Below the pieces are notes generated by a model. That model saw only the letters and a list, made by a program, of their open reading frames with translations. It was not told the DNA's origin and made no database searches. From the NCBI RefSeq assembly GCF_000189635.1, contig NW_002476522.1:248001-312000 (forward strand): DNA of 64,000 nt. Reading direction: 5' to 3'. Source of the stretch: Tetrahymena thermophila SB210 (Eukaryota > Ciliophora > Oligohymenophorea > Hymenostomatida > Tetrahymenidae). Positions 62,788-64,000 of this stretch are shown in pieces. Made by a program: the position numbers and the translations under genes. Numbering within the stretch: the first letter of the stretch is position 1; each line of letters starts with the position of its first letter.

Positions 62788-64000
62788 TCAGAAATTCTTC
62801 CATATCTTGAGTAAGAAGGTAGGTTCTTCAACCTTAATTTCACCTATTAGATCGAGGAGAGTATCAATATCATTTAACTTTTGTTATTAAGCTCTTGTAA
62901 GGGATGCAGCTCTAAGTTATTGAGACTTGAGCTTGAAGACTTCAACAATGAGAGCAGTTTCAAACTTACGAGGAGAATTATTGGGATCTTCACCTCTAAG
63001 TAATTCAATTTTTTCTTCATTTCTCAAAGCTTCCTTAACATTTTAGAAAGGTAAACCACTTAATTTGGTGAAATCGAAAGAGTTATCAATTAAAGCTCTT
63101 GGGAAAACATTTTCTAAATCAATTCCTTTATAGAAATCTCTTGAATCTACAGCATTTTTATCATTTCCATATAAACTATTTTTTTCAATGTGGAATTCAG
63201 CGTTCAATTCTTCTTCCTATTTTATTAATGAAATTAAAATCATATTTAAAAAAATAAAAATCTTTTACAGCTTTTTTTTCAAATTGAAGCATTAAATTTT
63301 CGATAGCCTTTTCAGGGTTTAAAAGATCATCTTGAATAGTTTGCTTTTGTTCAGCTTATTCTTCTTCTGCTTATTCCTTTTCCATTTGGAGCTTTCTTTC
63401 TTCAAAAAGTCTCTATTATTCCTTAATTTTTTCTTGTCTTAACTTTTCTTCTTCAATCAATTTAGCAATATCAATTTCATCTTCAGAGTCTGAAGTTTCT
63501 CTTTCGTCATTACTTTGAATATCAGAATCTTATTCATTTTCTTCAGTATCTCTATCTTAATTTTTAGCCTATTCTAAATTTTACTTTCTAATAAGTTTCT
63601 TCTTTTCCAACATTACTTATCTTTCGTGAAGAATATCTCTAACAACAGTAGCAGGTATTTTTAACATATTAGTGTACTCACCCCATTTTCTTAACATATT
63701 GTATAAAATTAATAAATGTTCATGTAAGAACTCCAATTGATTTTCAGGCTAATCGAATTTCTCCTTTTAAGCTTTTCTCTATTTAAATTAATTTATAAAT
63801 TGTTATTATTAAACACTTTAAAATAATTTTGATTCATCTTTTTTATTCAATTTAGTTTGTATGTAATATTTACAAGAGTATTGAAAGCCTTTTCGAGTTT
63901 TGCCATCTTTTCTTCAAGTTAATCTTCGATTTACATATTTCTGCAGTCTTCAATGAGAATTCTTTTAGCAGCCTAGAATTCCTTTTCTAATTTGAATGAT
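62788..64000 (-). CDS. Coiled-coil protein, 3' part only
   Basis: The gene runs off the right edge; its 5' end is missing. The readable exons encode a highly charged, helical protein: 'SFKLEKEFQAAKRILIEDCR' at the edge, 'QLEFLHEHLLILYNMLRKWG', 'IPATVVRDILHERQVMLEKK', an acidic Glu/Asp stretch ('SDSEDEIDIAKLIEEEKL'), a Glu/Gln coiled coil, and a C-terminal 'RKFETALIVEVFKLKSQQLR' leading to TGA at 62788. Introns 63217-63268 (52 nt) and about 63785-63875 keep the frame. Codon choice and GC content are higher than in the neighbours, as expected of a well-expressed gene. I do not recognise the family; a cytoskeletal or ciliary component would be a guess. Confidence 0.75.

Noticed and set aside
1..64000. 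CRISPR arrays, insertion sequences, telomeric repeats or internally eliminated sequences
   Set aside because: No regularly spaced identical direct repeats with unique spacers, no transposase-like frame, no CCCCAA/GGGGTT runs. The only arrays are the 5S genes and the AT-rich repeats already listed.

Overview
The window reads as ciliate macronuclear DNA, most likely Tetrahymena (T. thermophila or a close relative). Base composition is extremely AT-rich. In every gene I could read through, TAA and TAG fall at glutamine positions inside conserved domains and only TGA ends the frame. Genes carry small AT-rich GT-AG introns, and 5S rRNA genes of the expected ciliate type lie in a tandem array. Standard-code ORF calling therefore breaks nearly every gene here into fragments; the models below were rebuilt by hand with the ciliate code. 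Exon borders are inferred from frame and GT/AG signals, not from transcripts.

Layout. 0.5-3.6 kb: two tandem, diverged copies of a MAP-kinase-like pseudokinase, with their flanks duplicated too. 3.9-7.7 kb (minus): a protein with two cyclic-nucleotide-binding-like domains and a long low-complexity tail. 8.3-17.7 kb (minus): one very large surface protein with signal peptide, beta-propeller-like part, beta-helix repeats, Cys-rich module and a multi-pass C-terminus. 20.8-23.3 kb (plus): an unrecognised multi-exon gene. 24.1-31.4 kb: three paralogous EamA/DMT-type transporters in alternating orientation, with a GC-rich inverted-repeat element beside the third. 32.4-35.9 kb (minus): a coiled-coil protein with one clear and one possible PH domain, modelled as one gene. 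37.2-40.5 kb (plus): a protein with three SP-RING/MIZ-type zinc modules and an Asn/Gln-rich tail. 41.2-44.2 kb (plus): a ciliate-type two-span membrane protein. 45.3-45.7 kb (minus): a Tctex1-family light chain of the DYNLT2B/TCTEX1D2 type (ciliary dynein-2). 47.0-48.6 kb (plus): a YEATS-domain chromatin reader. 48.7-49.4 kb: three tandem AT-rich repeats. 49.8-53.0 kb (minus): a coiled-coil, polyglutamine protein. 55.2-60.6 kb (plus): a 1793-residue pseudokinase with a huge Asn/Gln/Ser-rich tail in one unbroken frame. 60.8-62.2 kb: six 5S rRNA genes with alternating spacer types. 62.8 kb to the right edge (minus): the 3' part of a coiled-coil protein gene.

There is no operon-like organisation. 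The recurring themes are local duplication (pseudokinases, transporters, 5S genes, intergenic repeats), kinase folds without catalytic residues at both ends of the window, and several proteins with long Gln/Asn-rich tails encoded largely by TAA/TAG. I saw no tRNA, CRISPR, insertion sequence, telomere or recognisable transposon. The features I rate most worth a second look are the triple SP-RING protein, the paired MAPK pseudokinases, the GC-rich hairpin element at 30.2 kb and the dimeric 5S array.
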